Assembly: GCF_019392335.1 (NCBI RefSeq)
Contig: NZ_JAHXRQ010000011.1
Coordinates: 92,444-156,443 of the forward strand
Length of the DNA stretch: 64,000 nt
Origin: Mameliella sp. CS4
GTDB taxonomy: Bacteria; Pseudomonadota; Alphaproteobacteria; Rhodobacterales; Rhodobacteraceae
Direction of reading: 5' to 3'
Shown here one piece after another: positions 23,634-31,960 of the stretch. The notes under the pieces are model-generated. The model searched no databases. It saw nothing but the letters and a program-made list of their open reading frames with translations, and was not told where the DNA came from. The translations under genes and the position numbers were made by a program. The first letter of the stretch is position 1. Every line of letters starts with the position of its first letter.

Positions 23634-26060
23634 ATGCCACCTCTCGGGATCACGGGATCGCTGGACGAGATCGAGGATGTGACCGGAGCATTCGAGATCG
23701 AGGTGGTCGTGCGTTTCGACGACCTCGACGCGGGCTATTGGCAACGCGTCTTCGACTTTGGCGACGGGCCGAACAGCAACAACCTGCTGCTGACGCAATA
23801 TGAGAACACCAACACGCTGATGTTCGTCCTCTACCAGGATGGACAGGCCTACCGCGTCACGGCACCAGAGGCGATCGTCGAGGGAGAAACCGCCACCTGG
23901 AACGTCGGCTTCGCGGCTGATGGCACCATGTGGATCGACAAGAATGGTCTCCGCTTGGCCGAGGCGCCGGGCGTGGTTCCGACGGAAACCGCACGGCTCA
24001 ACGAATTGCTGGGAGAGTCGAACTGGGCGGACGATACGCCTCTGGACGGTGCGATTTTGGGCATAGACGTGACCAACGCCGGCGACGCCGTGGACGGCGG
24101 GCGCCTGAACATGCCCGAACAGATCGGCGGGGCCTTTCAACTGGATGTCGTCACCCGGTTCGACGACCTCGACGCCGCCCAGGACCAGACCGTCTTCGAT
24201 TTTGGCGGGGACGGACCCGAAGGCGCGATCCGGCTGCAACAGGTGGGCACCTCCGACGCCCTGCGCTTTTCGATCGTTCAGGATGGGATCACCCACGAGA
24301 TCACCGCCGAGGGCGCCCTGGTCGAGGGGGACTACGCGGTCTGGTCCGTCGGGATCGACGCGGACGGGCGCATGTGGCTGGAAAAGGACGGTCTGCTGCT
24401 TGCCGAGGGCGCGGGGGTGGTGCCGGCGGATGTGGACAGGGGACTTCTCATGGTCGGCAGCCCTGCCGGATCCGATGGCGGAGCACTTGACGGCGTTGTG
24501 CTGGACCTGACGGTGACACAGGGGACAAGCGATCCGGTTGATCCCGTCGACCCGGTGGACCCAACCGACCCAGTTGATCCGGTGGTCCCGGTTGATCCGG
24601 TTGATCCCGTTGATCCTGTCGACCCGATAGAGCCTGTCGAAGGCCCGCAACAGATCGACGGGGCCTTCCGGATCGACGCAACCGTGCGTTTCGATGACAT
24701 CGAAGGCGGTTACTGGCAGCGCGTCATCGACTTTGGCGACGGCCCGGCGACGAACAACATCCTCTTTACCCAGATCGAGAACACCTCAGGCATCATGCTG
24801 GAACTCTGGCAGGACGGCGAGGTCTATCGCGTCGTGGCCGAGGCGGCCATCGTGGAAGGTGAAACCGCCGACTGGAGTTTCGGCATCGACGAGACCGGCC
24901 TGATGTGGATCGACAAGGACGGTGTGCGACTGGCAGAGGAACAGGGTGTGGTTCCGGCGGACGTGGATCGTGCCAACCTGCTGGTGGGCAGTTCCAACTG
25001 GGCCGGGGATTCACCGCTGATCGGCCAGATCGACGGGCTGACCGTCCTCAATGGGGTCGACCCCACCGATCCCACGGTCCCGACCGACCCAACAGATCCT
25101 ACAGATCCGGTCGATCCTGTGGATCCGACCGATCCCACCACCCCCGAACCGCCGATCACCGGTAGCGGCGACATGGTGATCGTTGCGCACCAGGACGACG
25201 ACCTGCTGTTCATGAACCCGACGCTGGACACGCTGATCGACGGCGAAGAGCCCGTGACCACCATCTACCTGACCGCCGGGGATGCCGGGCGAGGAGAAGA
25301 GTACTGGGCCGGGCGCGAAGCGGGGGAAAAGGCGGCCTATGGCCACATGGCCGGGTCCGATGACTGGGTGGATGAAACCGTCAGCGTGACCATCGGGGAC
25401 ACGACCTACGAGGTGGCCAGTTCCTACCTTGCCGACGATCCCGACGTGCGCCTGTATTTCCTGCGCCTGCCGGACGGGTTCGGGGATGGCAGCGGCTCGG
25501 CCACCTACGGCTACCAGAGCCTTGAGCAACTGGCCGGGGGCGAGATCGACAGCGTGACGGCGGTGGACGGCAGCGCCACCTATACCTCGGAGGACCTGAC
25601 CGGGCTTCTGACCGCGCTGATGGAACGGCACACGCCCGACCACATCCATATCCAGGACCACACCAGCGACCTGTCCGACATCGAGCATTCCGACCACCTG
25701 ACCACGGCGGCCTATGCAACAGATGCCGTGGCCGACTACAACGCCGACCTCACGGTGACGAGCTATGTCGGCTATGCATCCTGGGGGCTGGAAGAGAACC
25801 TGACCCCCGATGAGCAGACCGTCGTCGAGAGCACCTTTGACAGTTACGCCGCCTATGATCCGCTGGTCTTTGGCAGCGATGGCGCGCTGATCGGATCTTA
25901 TGTCGACTGGGTTCAGCGCGAATACGTGGCCGACGAATACCAGCTGACGGCCACCGATCCGGAGGGCGCCACCCTGTACGATGCCCTTATGCGGACGCCA
26001 GAAGCCACCGAGCCGCCCCCGGAAGAGCCCGCGCCAGAAGAGATCGACCTGGTGATCTGA
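23634..26060 (+). CDS. Three-repeat beta-sandwich protein with C-terminal PIG-L (LmbE) deacetylase domain
   Basis: 808 residues, acidic. Three copies of a repeat of about 135 residues occur at roughly 10-150, 155-293 and 338-473. Each runs FxIdvvVRFDDLDxGYWQRVFDFGDGP, then a TMWIDKNG/MWLEKDG motif, and ends in WADDTPLDG-like text; the pattern suggests a LamG/concanavalin-like sandwich. Linkers rich in DPVDPTDP follow copies 2 and 3 (about 295-337 and 474-509). A PIG-L deacetylase domain follows (about 512-790), with metal motif AHQDDD at 518-523 and HSDH at 685-688. No N-terminal signal is visible; the C-terminus ends EEIDLVI. GGGAG precedes the ATG by seven bases. It probably binds and deacetylates a glycan, but its location is unclear. 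Confidence 0.75.
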   Translation: MPPLGITGSLDEIEDVTGAFEIEVVVRFDDLDAGYWQRVFDFGDGPNSNNLLLTQYENTNTLMFVLYQDGQAYRVTAPEAIVEGETATWNVGFAADGTMWIDKNGLRLAEAPGVVPTETARLNELLGESNWADDTPLDGAILGIDVTNAGDAVDGGRLNMPEQIGGAFQLDVVTRFDDLDAAQDQTVFDFGGDGPEGAIRLQQVGTSDALRFSIVQDGITHEITAEGALVEGDYAVWSVGIDADGRMWLEKDGLLLAEGAGVVPADVDRGLLMVGSPAGSDGGALDGVVLDLTVTQGTSDPVDPVDPVDPTDPVDPVVPVDPVDPVDPVDPIEPVEGPQQIDGAFRIDATVRFDDIEGGYWQRVIDFGDGPATNNILFTQIENTSGIMLELWQDGEVYRVVAEAAIVEGETADWSFGIDETGLMWIDKDGVRLAEEQGVVPADVDRANLLVGSSNWAGDSPLIGQIDGLTVLNGVDPTDPTVPTDPTDPTDPVDPVDPTDPTTPEPPITGSGDMVIVAHQDDDLLFMNPTLDTLIDGEEPVTTIYLTAGDAGRGEEYWAGREAGEKAAYGHMAGSDDWVDETVSVTIGDTTYEVASSYLADDPDVRLYFLRLPDGFGDGSGSATYGYQSLEQLAGGEIDSVTAVDGSATYTSEDLTGLLTALMERHTPDHIHIQDHTSDLSDIEHSDHLTTAAYATDAVADYNADLTVTSYVGYASWGLEENLTPDEQTVVESTFDSYAAYDPLVFGSDGALIGSYVDWVQREYVADEYQLTATDPEGATLYDALMRTPEATEPPPEEPAPEEIDLVI
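24532..24636 (+). repeat. Low-complexity DNA encoding a DPVDP linker
   Basis: Imperfect tandem units of GATCCGGTTGAYCCSGT type encode about 35 residues of Asp-Pro-Val/Thr repeats between the second and third beta-sandwich copies of the PIG-L protein. Such tracts are prone to unit gain and loss. Confidence 0.7.
25060..25142 (+). repeat. Second DPTDP linker repeat
   Basis: Imperfect 6- to 9-base units coding Asp-Pro-Thr/Val repeats between the third repeat and the PIG-L domain of the same gene. Confidence 0.65.
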
Positions 26061-26137
26061 CCGCATCGGCCCCGACGCGAAGGGATGACCCCGCACGTGG
26101 AATCGGCGTAGCCTCGGGCCGAAGACCGGAGGCCCCA

Positions 26138-26836
26138 ATGTCCTATACGCTGCTCTACTGGCCCATCCCCTTTCGGGGCCATGTTCCACGTTTCATCCTT
26201 TCCCAGGCGGGCGCGGAGTGGGACGAGCCCGGGTTTGACGCCGTCCTGGCGGCCAAAACCGCCCCACCGGAGGAGCAGCCGACACCGTTCATCGGACCGC
26301 CCGTGCTGATCGACCATGACACTGGTCGGGCGCTGTCGCAAATGCCCGCCATCTGCATGTACCTGGGGCGCAAACACGGCCTGTCACATGACCCCGACAT
26401 GGACCTGCGGCTGCTTTGCGATGCCTCGGATATCCTGCTGGAGATCACCTGCCATCATGGCGCGACCATGTGGACGCGGGACAGCTGGACCGCCTTCCGG
26501 AGGGATCGCCTGCCGCGATGGATGCGGGGACATGAACGGCTGGTGACAGAAACGGGGGTCTCGGGAGCGGGCGGATACATGTCCGGAGCAGAGGCGCCGG
26601 GCCTGTCCGATCTTGTGCTGGCCGCCCTCTGGCACACGATGGTCGATCGGCTGCCACCGCTTCGGCCCCTGCTGCATGACACCGCGCCGGTGCTGGCCGC
26701 GTTGGTGAACCGGGTGGCCGGCTTGCCCGCCCTGCTGCGTTTGCGCGACGACTGGGCCGATTGCGCCGATGTCTACTGCGCGGGGCAGATCGAGGCCTCG
26801 CTGCTGGAGATGCTGAACGAGGACATGAGAGCATGA
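26138..26836 (+). CDS. Glutathione S-transferase-like protein
   Basis: 232 residues with an N-terminal thioredoxin-like GST domain (TLLYWPIPFRGHVPRFILSQAG, then GPPVLIDHDTGRALSQMPAICMYLGRKHGL, where the cis-Pro and the SQ/M pair bind glutathione) and a helical C-terminal domain (about 90-215). It overlaps the next gene by four bases (ATGA at 26833-26836). The GST-AhpD-like pairing suggests a thiol-based detoxification or redox role. Substrate unknown. The start at 26138 lies after GGAGGCCCCA. Confidence 0.75.
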   Translation: MSYTLLYWPIPFRGHVPRFILSQAGAEWDEPGFDAVLAAKTAPPEEQPTPFIGPPVLIDHDTGRALSQMPAICMYLGRKHGLSHDPDMDLRLLCDASDILLEITCHHGATMWTRDSWTAFRRDRLPRWMRGHERLVTETGVSGAGGYMSGAEAPGLSDLVLAALWHTMVDRLPPLRPLLHDTAPVLAALVNRVAGLPALLRLRDDWADCADVYCAGQIEASLLEMLNEDMRA

Positions 26837-27213
26837 GCACATTCGACGAGGACCTGTTCCTGAAGGGGCTGGAGCAACGCAGGGGAACGCTGGGCGCGGA
26901 CTACGTCGACCGGAACCTGGCCGCAGCCGATGACTTTACCCGCCCCTTTCAGGAGGCGATGACCGCCTGGTGCTGGGGGTTTGGCTGGGGCGACGACGTG
27001 ATCGACGCCAAGACGCGGAGCATGATGAACCTTGCCATGATCGGCGCGCTGGGAAAGATGCAGGAATGGGAGACCCACTGCCGGGGCGCCCGGACAAACG
27101 GCGTCTCCTGGGAGGAGATCCGCGCCATCATCCATGTCGTCGGAATCTACTGCGGCGTGCCGCAGGCGCTGGAGTGTTTTCGCGTGGCACGCCGCGTGAT
27201 GGAGGCCGAATAG
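26833..27213 (+). CDS. Carboxymuconolactone decarboxylase/AhpD-like family protein
   Basis: 126 residues, a one-domain all-helical CMD-type protein: DEDLFLKGLEQRRGTLGADYVDR, then DAKTRSMMNLAMIGALGKM and a family-typical GARTNGVSWEEIRAIIHVVGIYCGVPQAL. The redox CxxC of AhpD is not present; a single Cys sits at THCRGA, so it is closer to gamma-carboxymuconolactone decarboxylase homologues. It is co-translated with the upstream GST gene. No protocatechuate pathway genes are nearby, so a general role is more likely than beta-ketoadipate catabolism. Confidence 0.78.
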   Translation: MSTFDEDLFLKGLEQRRGTLGADYVDRNLAAADDFTRPFQEAMTAWCWGFGWGDDVIDAKTRSMMNLAMIGALGKMQEWETHCRGARTNGVSWEEIRAIIHVVGIYCGVPQALECFRVARRVMEAE

Positions 27214-27226
27214 ACCCTGCGCGCCA

Positions 27227-27700
27227 TCACGGCTTGCAGGTCTGGGCAATGGTGACAACCACCCCTTCCGAGGACAGGTACTCTGCCAGGTCCGACGATG
27301 GCAGGGCAAAATCCGTCTTCACCTTGGGCGAGGCCGCCTCACCCGAGGGATTGGCCCAGATGATGAAGGTATTCATGCCAATTGCTTTAATGCCAATGAC
27401 CTGCCCACAGGCATTGATCAATGGGCCACCGCTGTTGCCCTGATGAACCTCTGTGGAATGGGCAAAGACCTCGTGCCCGTCCGCCTGCGGCGGGGCGTCG
27501 ATCAACTTTCTGACCGAGGTGCGGAAGGCATCCAGTTGCAGACCGTCTTCGGCGCAGATCACGGTCATGCCCAGGTCACGCAGCTTTTTGCGTTTCGGCT
27601 TCCTCGTTGTCGAGGATCGCCTTGGTCGCTTTCTGGCGGGTCTGTTCGGCGGCCGAAGCAGTGGGCAGAGATGTCGCGTAGGTTGGCGGCGGCGATCAGG
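27227..27700 (-). pseudogene. Decayed trypsin-like serine protease
   Basis: The intact 3' part (27568-27227) encodes the Ser loop HQGNSGGPLINACGQVIGI with the catalytic Ser of a chymotrypsin-fold protease. Further 5' the reading continues only by changing frame. One frame holds TRQKATKAILDNEEAETQK, ending at a run of five A bases where the frame shifts to KLRDLGMTVICAEDG. Another frame shift farther up is needed to reach NLRDISAHCFG, which may preserve the His box, and a TAA lies seven codons before it. At least two frameshifts plus a missing N-terminus mark it as a pseudogene. It is squeezed between the CMD-like gene and the TetR gene. Confidence 0.6.
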
Positions 27701-27778
27701 CCTTATCGCTCCCCGAACCGCGCCTGCGTCCCCCTGCGGCTGGGAATCTATTTTCGCGGGCCCCTTCCGCGATGTGGT

Positions 27779-28420
27779 CTACCCGGCCAGATCGGCATCC
27801 CCGTGTTTCGCCCCGAAGCGCGCCAGTTCGCGCGGGTCCGGCGCCTGGCCGGTGAAGGCTTTCACATAGTTGGGAATCCGCGCCAGGCGCAGGCCGACGT
27901 CCTCCTGTACCTGCATCGAGATATACCCGATCTGGACCAGGTACATCGTGCGCGCCCGAACGTCAGCTTCGCCCGGATCGAATCCGAAGCGCTCGAACAT
28001 CCTCCGAATGGCCGAAAGACGCAGGTCGTCAGTGGCGTTCACCTTTGCCGCAATGGTATCGGACTGATGCGCCCACCCCCGCACCGCAAGGTCCAGACGC
28101 GGCTCGAATCCGCCGCCGGGCAGAAAGATCCCGATCACCGAGAGCGCCGCCTCGGTGATCGTCTCTGCAAAGGCCTCTGTCGCCTGGACGAGACACCGGG
28201 TGTTGATCTTGTCCCAGTCATCCAGCAGCGCCTGCAGCAGGGCCTCCCTGTCGTCGAAGAACCAGTAGAAACTGGTCCGCGACAGGCCAAGCCGACTGGC
28301 CAGCGGCTGGATCTTCACCGCGTCGATGCCCGAGGCGATAAAGGCCTCGCGCGCCGCATCGAGCCATAGCTCACGCGATCCCCGCCACCCTTTCGGTTTC
28401 TCGTCCGTATCCTGCGTCAT
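27779..28420 (-). CDS. TetR family transcriptional regulator
   Basis: 213 residues: an N-terminal TetR helix-turn-helix (LWLDAAREAFIASGIDAVKIQPLASRLGLSRTSFYWFFDDREALLQALL, about 17-65) and a helical C-terminal ligand domain. The ATG at 28420 starts just before the HTH; an upstream frame to 28492 would overlap the operator region. It is divergent from the DgcA-like flavoprotein gene (116 bases apart), the standard layout of a local repressor. The inducer may be a substrate of that enzyme. Confidence 0.85.
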   Translation of the reverse strand: MTQDTDEKPKGWRGSRELWLDAAREAFIASGIDAVKIQPLASRLGLSRTSFYWFFDDREALLQALLDDWDKINTRCLVQATEAFAETITEAALSVIGIFLPGGGFEPRLDLAVRGWAHQSDTIAAKVNATDDLRLSAIRRMFERFGFDPGEADVRARTMYLVQIGYISMQVQEDVGLRLARIPNYVKAFTGQAPDPRELARFGAKHGDADLAG

Positions 28421-28464
28421 GGCGAACCTTCTAGCAGCAGGACCGGGGCGCCACAAGAAAACTC

Positions 28465-28500
28465 GACATGTGTGAACACAAACTTGACACAAGTGAACAT
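28465..28500. promoter_or_regulatory. Candidate TetR operator over a -35 element
   Basis: A perfect 5-3-5 inverted repeat, ACTTG-ACA-CAAGT (28482-28494), contains a TTGACA -35 hexamer (28484-28489) for the flavoprotein gene. A second small palindrome, TGTGAACACA (28470-28479), is directly upstream. A repressor bound here would block polymerase. Confidence 0.5.
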
Positions 28501-28536
28501 TCAGGGCATCGCTGCCTCGTCAACAGCGGAGGCCCC

Positions 28537-30582
28537 ATGTCCAACGATCCCCTTCTGCAGCCGTACCAGCTCAAGCACCTGACGCTGCGCAACCGCATCA
28601 TGACCACCAGTCACGAACCGGCCTACCCCGAGGACGGGATGCCCAAGGACCGCTATACCGCCTATCATGCGGAACGGGCCAAGGCGGGCGTGGCCCTGAC
28701 CATGACGGCCGGCTCTGCCGCCGTGTCCAAGGACAGCCCCCCGGTCTTCAACAACGTGCTGGCCTACAAGGACGAGGTCGTGCCGTGGATCCGCAACCTG
28801 ACCGATGCCTGCCACGAACACGGCAGCGCGGTGATGATCCAGCTGACGCACCTGGGCCGCCGCACCGCCTGGAACAAGGGCGACTGGCTGCCTTCTGTTT
28901 CCTCCTCCAAGCACCGTGAACCCGCGCACCGCGCCTTTCCAAAGCTGGCCGAGGACTGGGACATCGAGCGCATCATCACCGATTTCGCCGATGCGACCGA
29001 ACGGATGCAGGCGGGCGGCATGGACGGGGTGGAACTGCAGGTCTACGGCCACCTGCTCGACCAGTTCTGGTCGCCGCTCACCAATGACCTCGACGGTCCC
29101 TATGGCGGCCGGACGCTCGAGTCCCGGATGCAATTGCTGAACGACGTGCTGGACGGCATCCGCAAGCGGGTGGGCAATGAGTTCATCGTCGGCCTGCGCT
29201 ATACCGCCGACGAGGCCGAGGCCGGTGGCATCACCCCCGAGGAAGGCATCCAGATTTCCAAACGGCTTGCCGCCGGGGGGAAGGTCGATTTCCTGAACGT
29301 CATTCGCGGCCGCATCCACACCGATCCGGCGATGACCGACGTGATACCGGTGCAGGGCATGAAGAACGCGCCGCACCTCGACTTTGCGGGCGCGGTCAAG
29401 AAGGCCACCGGAATGCCCACCTTCCACGCCGCCAAGATCCCCGACGTGGCCACCGCGCGCCACGCCGTTGCGGCTGGCCTGCTGGACATGGTCGGCATGA
29501 CCCGCGCCCACATGGCCGACCCGCATGTGGTGAAGAAGATCATCGAGGGGCGCGAGGACGATATTCGCCCCTGCGTTGGCGCGACCTACTGCCTCGACCG
29601 GATCTATGGCGCGGGTGAGGCGCTGTGCATCCACAACCCCGCCACCGGACGCGAGCTGACCATGCCGCACACGATCGCGCCTGCCGCCGACCGCAAGAAG
29701 GTGGTGATCGTTGGCGCCGGTCCTGCCGGTCTTGAGGCCGCCCGCGTCGCCGCCGAGCGCGGCCACGATGTGACGGTGCTCGAGGCCCAGCCCGATCCCG
29801 GCGGCCAGGTGCGCCTGACCGCGCAGAACCCGCGCCGGCGCGAGATGATCTCGATCATCGACTGGCGCATGGCCCAATGCGCGGCGCGGGACGTCGCGTT
29901 CCACTTCAACACCTGGGCCGAGGCCGAGGACGTGACCGCGCTGAACCCGGACGTGGTCATCGTCGCCACCGGCGGCATGCCCAACACCGAACTCTTCGAG
30001 AGCGGCAAGGAGCAGGATCTGGTCGCCTCCGCCTGGGATATCATCGCGGGCGACGTAAAGCCCGGCCAGAACGTCCTGATCTACGACGAAAGCGGCGATC
30101 ACCCGGGGCTGATGGCTGCCGAGGTCGCCGCCAATGCCGGTGCCACGGTCGAGGTGATGACCCCGGACCGGACCTTTGCGCCCGATATCATGGCGATGAA
30201 CCTGGTGCCCTACATGCGCGCCCTGCAGGACAAGGACGTGACCTTCACCGTCACCCGCCGCCTGCTGGACGTGCTGCGCGACGGCAACGAGTTGAAAGCC
30301 GTGATCGGCACGGATTACAGCGATCTCAGGACAGAGAAGCGCTATGATCAGGTGGTGGTGAACTATGGCACCTTGCCGATGGACGAGCTTTATTTCGACC
30401 TGAAACCGCTGTCCTCGAATGGTGGGGCCGTGGACTACGACGCGCTGATCGACGGCCAGACGCAGACCGTGACCCGCGGCCCGGCGGACGGTTTCCAGCT
30501 GTTCCGCATTGGGGACGCCGTCAGCGCCCGCAACACGCACGCGGCGATCTATGACGCGCTGCGGCTGGTGAAGGATATCTGA
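28537..30582 (+). CDS. OYE-type FMN/FAD/4Fe-4S oxidoreductase, DgcA-like (dimethylglycine or related N-methyl demethylation)
   Basis: 681 residues with the 2,4-dienoyl-CoA reductase layout. Residues about 1-350 form an Old Yellow Enzyme TIM barrel (FMN; QLTHLGRRT, VQGMKNAPHLDF). A cysteine cluster CVGATYC...LCIHNPATGRE (about 350-380) binds a 4Fe-4S centre. An FAD/NAD domain begins with KVVIVGAGPAGLEAARVAAERG (about 388-409). Pseudomonas DgcA and the N-methylproline demethylases share this form. Given gbcAB and soxBDAG 1-10 kb away, it may demethylate dimethylglycine to sarcosine. The DgcB electron partner is not adjacent. The ATG at 28537 was chosen because the upstream in-frame Met lies within the operator. 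Confidence 0.75.
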   Translation: MSNDPLLQPYQLKHLTLRNRIMTTSHEPAYPEDGMPKDRYTAYHAERAKAGVALTMTAGSAAVSKDSPPVFNNVLAYKDEVVPWIRNLTDACHEHGSAVMIQLTHLGRRTAWNKGDWLPSVSSSKHREPAHRAFPKLAEDWDIERIITDFADATERMQAGGMDGVELQVYGHLLDQFWSPLTNDLDGPYGGRTLESRMQLLNDVLDGIRKRVGNEFIVGLRYTADEAEAGGITPEEGIQISKRLAAGGKVDFLNVIRGRIHTDPAMTDVIPVQGMKNAPHLDFAGAVKKATGMPTFHAAKIPDVATARHAVAAGLLDMVGMTRAHMADPHVVKKIIEGREDDIRPCVGATYCLDRIYGAGEALCIHNPATGRELTMPHTIAPAADRKKVVIVGAGPAGLEAARVAAERGHDVTVLEAQPDPGGQVRLTAQNPRRREMISIIDWRMAQCAARDVAFHFNTWAEAEDVTALNPDVVIVATGGMPNTELFESGKEQDLVASAWDIIAGDVKPGQNVLIYDESGDHPGLMAAEVAANAGATVEVMTPDRTFAPDIMAMNLVPYMRALQDKDVTFTVTRRLLDVLRDGNELKAVIGTDYSDLRTEKRYDQVVVNYGTLPMDELYFDLKPLSSNGGAVDYDALIDGQTQTVTRGPADGFQLFRIGDAVSARNTHAAIYDALRLVKDI

Positions 30583-30586
30583 CGAC

Positions 30587-30620
30587 TGGCCTTTTGGGGT
30601 GCCCGCACCCCAAAAGGCCA
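30587..30620. terminator. Long perfect hairpin after the DgcA-like gene
   Basis: Two 16-base arms (TGGCCTTTTGGGGTGC and its exact complement) are separated by CC. It starts four bases after the TGA. The stem ends without a U run, so it may act as a terminator or mRNA stabiliser. Confidence 0.55.
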
Positions 30621-30635
30621 ACTGACCAGCATACA

Positions 30636-30665
30636 CAAAGGGCGGCCCCGGGGGGCCGCCCTTTG
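30636..30665. terminator. Second hairpin, bidirectional terminator-like
   Basis: Arms CAAAGGGCGGCC and GGCCGCCCTTTG surround CCGGGG. It lies between the converging DgcA-like and acetyltransferase genes and resembles the hairpin at 31344-31364. Confidence 0.6.
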
Positions 30666-30730
30666 CCTGTCGAGGGGCAGCATGATCACGGCCCCATATA
30701 TCCCCGCCCCGGCGTGGCGGAAAAGCTGGC

Positions 30731-31177
30731 CTACAAGCGCATTCGAAAAAAGACGACGCGTTCCGTTTCCTCGAACCCCGTCGCCGCATGGAATGCATGG
30801 CTTGTCGTGTTCGCGAGATCCGCGTCGGACCCGAGCTCGGAACATCCGATATCTCGCGCCCATGATCGGACGGCCTGCAACAACTGACCACCAAGCCCAT
30901 TGCCGCGATGCGCCGCGCGCACAAAGATCCCCTCCAGGAAAGCGACGGGGATCGTTTCGCATCCATTTACGTGGTCTCGGCGCAACGCGGCCTCCGCGAA
31001 GGCACGGAGACCATTTGGACCATCTTCCTCAAGGAAGGCGATGCAACCCCCGCTGGGGCACGCAAGCATCTCTGCGATTTCGTCCCGGTGTTCGTCCAGC
31101 GGCGTATTCGGCCAAAGCAGGACCCGCAACGCGGCCCATGCTTCGACATCTGCAATGGTGGCAACCCGTATCGACAT
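30731..31177 (-). CDS. GNAT acetyltransferase, aminoglycoside 6'-N-acetyltransferase-like
   Basis: 148 residues of the GNAT fold. The pattern fits chromosomal AAC(6')-I proteins: IRVATIADVEAWAALRVLLWP at the start, LRRDHVNGCETIPVAFLEGIFV (acceptor site and strand 4), the acetyl-CoA loop AAHRGNGLGGQLLQAV, GCSELGSDADLANTTSHAFH and the ending GFEETERVVFFR. The longer frame upstream of 31177 lacks family text, so MSIRV is taken as the start. It is a single gene with terminator-like hairpins on both sides. Actual aminoglycoside resistance is not proven; many such homologues act on other amines. Confidence 0.8.
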   Translation of the reverse strand: MSIRVATIADVEAWAALRVLLWPNTPLDEHRDEIAEMLACPSGGCIAFLEEDGPNGLRAFAEAALRRDHVNGCETIPVAFLEGIFVRAAHRGNGLGGQLLQAVRSWARDIGCSELGSDADLANTTSHAFHAATGFEETERVVFFRMRL

Positions 31178-31330
31178 GTCCCGAGCTTGCCCGCTGTCCC
31201 GGACCTCTGCAACACATTGCCGGCCTTTGCGCCGCCTGATTTCCGAAGGTGGCCCCGTCCAGCAAGGCGGGCATGTTAAGCCATCTCGCCAAGCCATCAG
31301 AAGAACCCTGAGGATACCATGGCGGTGCAC

Positions 31331-31364
31331 CAAAAAATGCAAAGGGCGGCCCCCGGGGCCGCCC
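31331..31364 (-). terminator. Rho-independent terminator of the soxBDAG operon
   Basis: Stem GGGCGGCCCC / GGGGCCGCCC (31344-31364), followed on the minus strand by TTTGCATTTTTT. It lies 32 bases after the soxG stop. Confidence 0.8.
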
Positions 31365-31395
31365 TCTTCTGTTTCTCAGATCGCCGGTTCCCCGA

Positions 31396-31950
31396 TCAGG
31401 CCGCCTCGGCGGCCAGTTCGCGGACACCGGTTTCCAGCAGGTGCAGCACGTGCGGCGCGAAGCTGTGCCAGACATCCATGCGGAACGCGCTTTCGCCATC
31501 GCGCCACAAGAGAACGGTCACCCCGTCAAAGTTGATCCGCCGCCCCTCGCCCACGGCAATGCTGTCGGGATTGCGGGGCATGCCCAGCGTCAGCAGATCC
31601 ACGGCGCGCGGCCCGCTGATCTCGAAGGTGACCTCACGCCCCGAAACGTCGACCAGGCTGTGCGGCAGCGTGCCGTAAACCTCGTCACAGGCTGCTTGCG
31701 TGCCCGGCGCCAGCGTCTCGGGCGCCTGCAGCATCCATTCGTCGGGTCCAAGACACAGGGCCTGGGTCTCGCCCGATTGGGCGCGCTGACCTATCCGGGT
31801 GGGCAGTGTCAGCCCCAGAGCCGTGTTGAGCGGTGCAAAGTCACCGCGCACCCGCAGGGACAGTCGCGCGCACGGCGCGGCAAGACTGACCCGCGCCGCC
31901 GCGCTTTCTGCGAGGACCGAGGGCGTGAAAGAGGAAATCGGTGCGTTCAT
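31396..31950 (-). CDS. soxG: Sarcosine oxidase gamma subunit
   Basis: 184 residues of the SoxG family: LGLTLPTRIGQ, LCLGPDEWMLQAPE, LPHSLVDVSGREVTFEISGPRAVDLLTLG and VLLWRDGESAFRMDVWHSFAPHVLHLLE, a small GcvT/folate-binding-like subunit. It is the last gene of soxB-soxD-soxA-soxG, starting 10 bases after the soxA stop. It stabilises the heterotetramer that oxidises sarcosine to glycine. The paralogous mgdD at 51008-51568 is similar in layout but divergent. Confidence 0.88.
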   Translation of the reverse strand: MNAPISSFTPSVLAESAAARVSLAAPCARLSLRVRGDFAPLNTALGLTLPTRIGQRAQSGETQALCLGPDEWMLQAPETLAPGTQAACDEVYGTLPHSLVDVSGREVTFEISGPRAVDLLTLGMPRNPDSIAVGEGRRINFDGVTVLLWRDGESAFRMDVWHSFAPHVLHLLETGVRELAAEAA

Positions 31951-31960
31951 GACAGGCTCC

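Noticed and set aside
22389..24650. 753-codon frame that includes the ketopantoate reductase-like gene
   Set aside because: The part upstream of 23357 is antisense to the PIG-L protein gene and rich in IxRIxR low-complexity text from the DPV repeats.
24532..25142. Possible CRISPR-like or satellite repeats
   Set aside because: The repeats are short, imperfect, in frame, and encode an Asp-Pro linker; there are no regular spacers.
28501..30966. 821-codon minus-strand open frame
   Set aside because: Antisense of the DgcA-like flavoprotein; low-complexity translation and no plausible start context.
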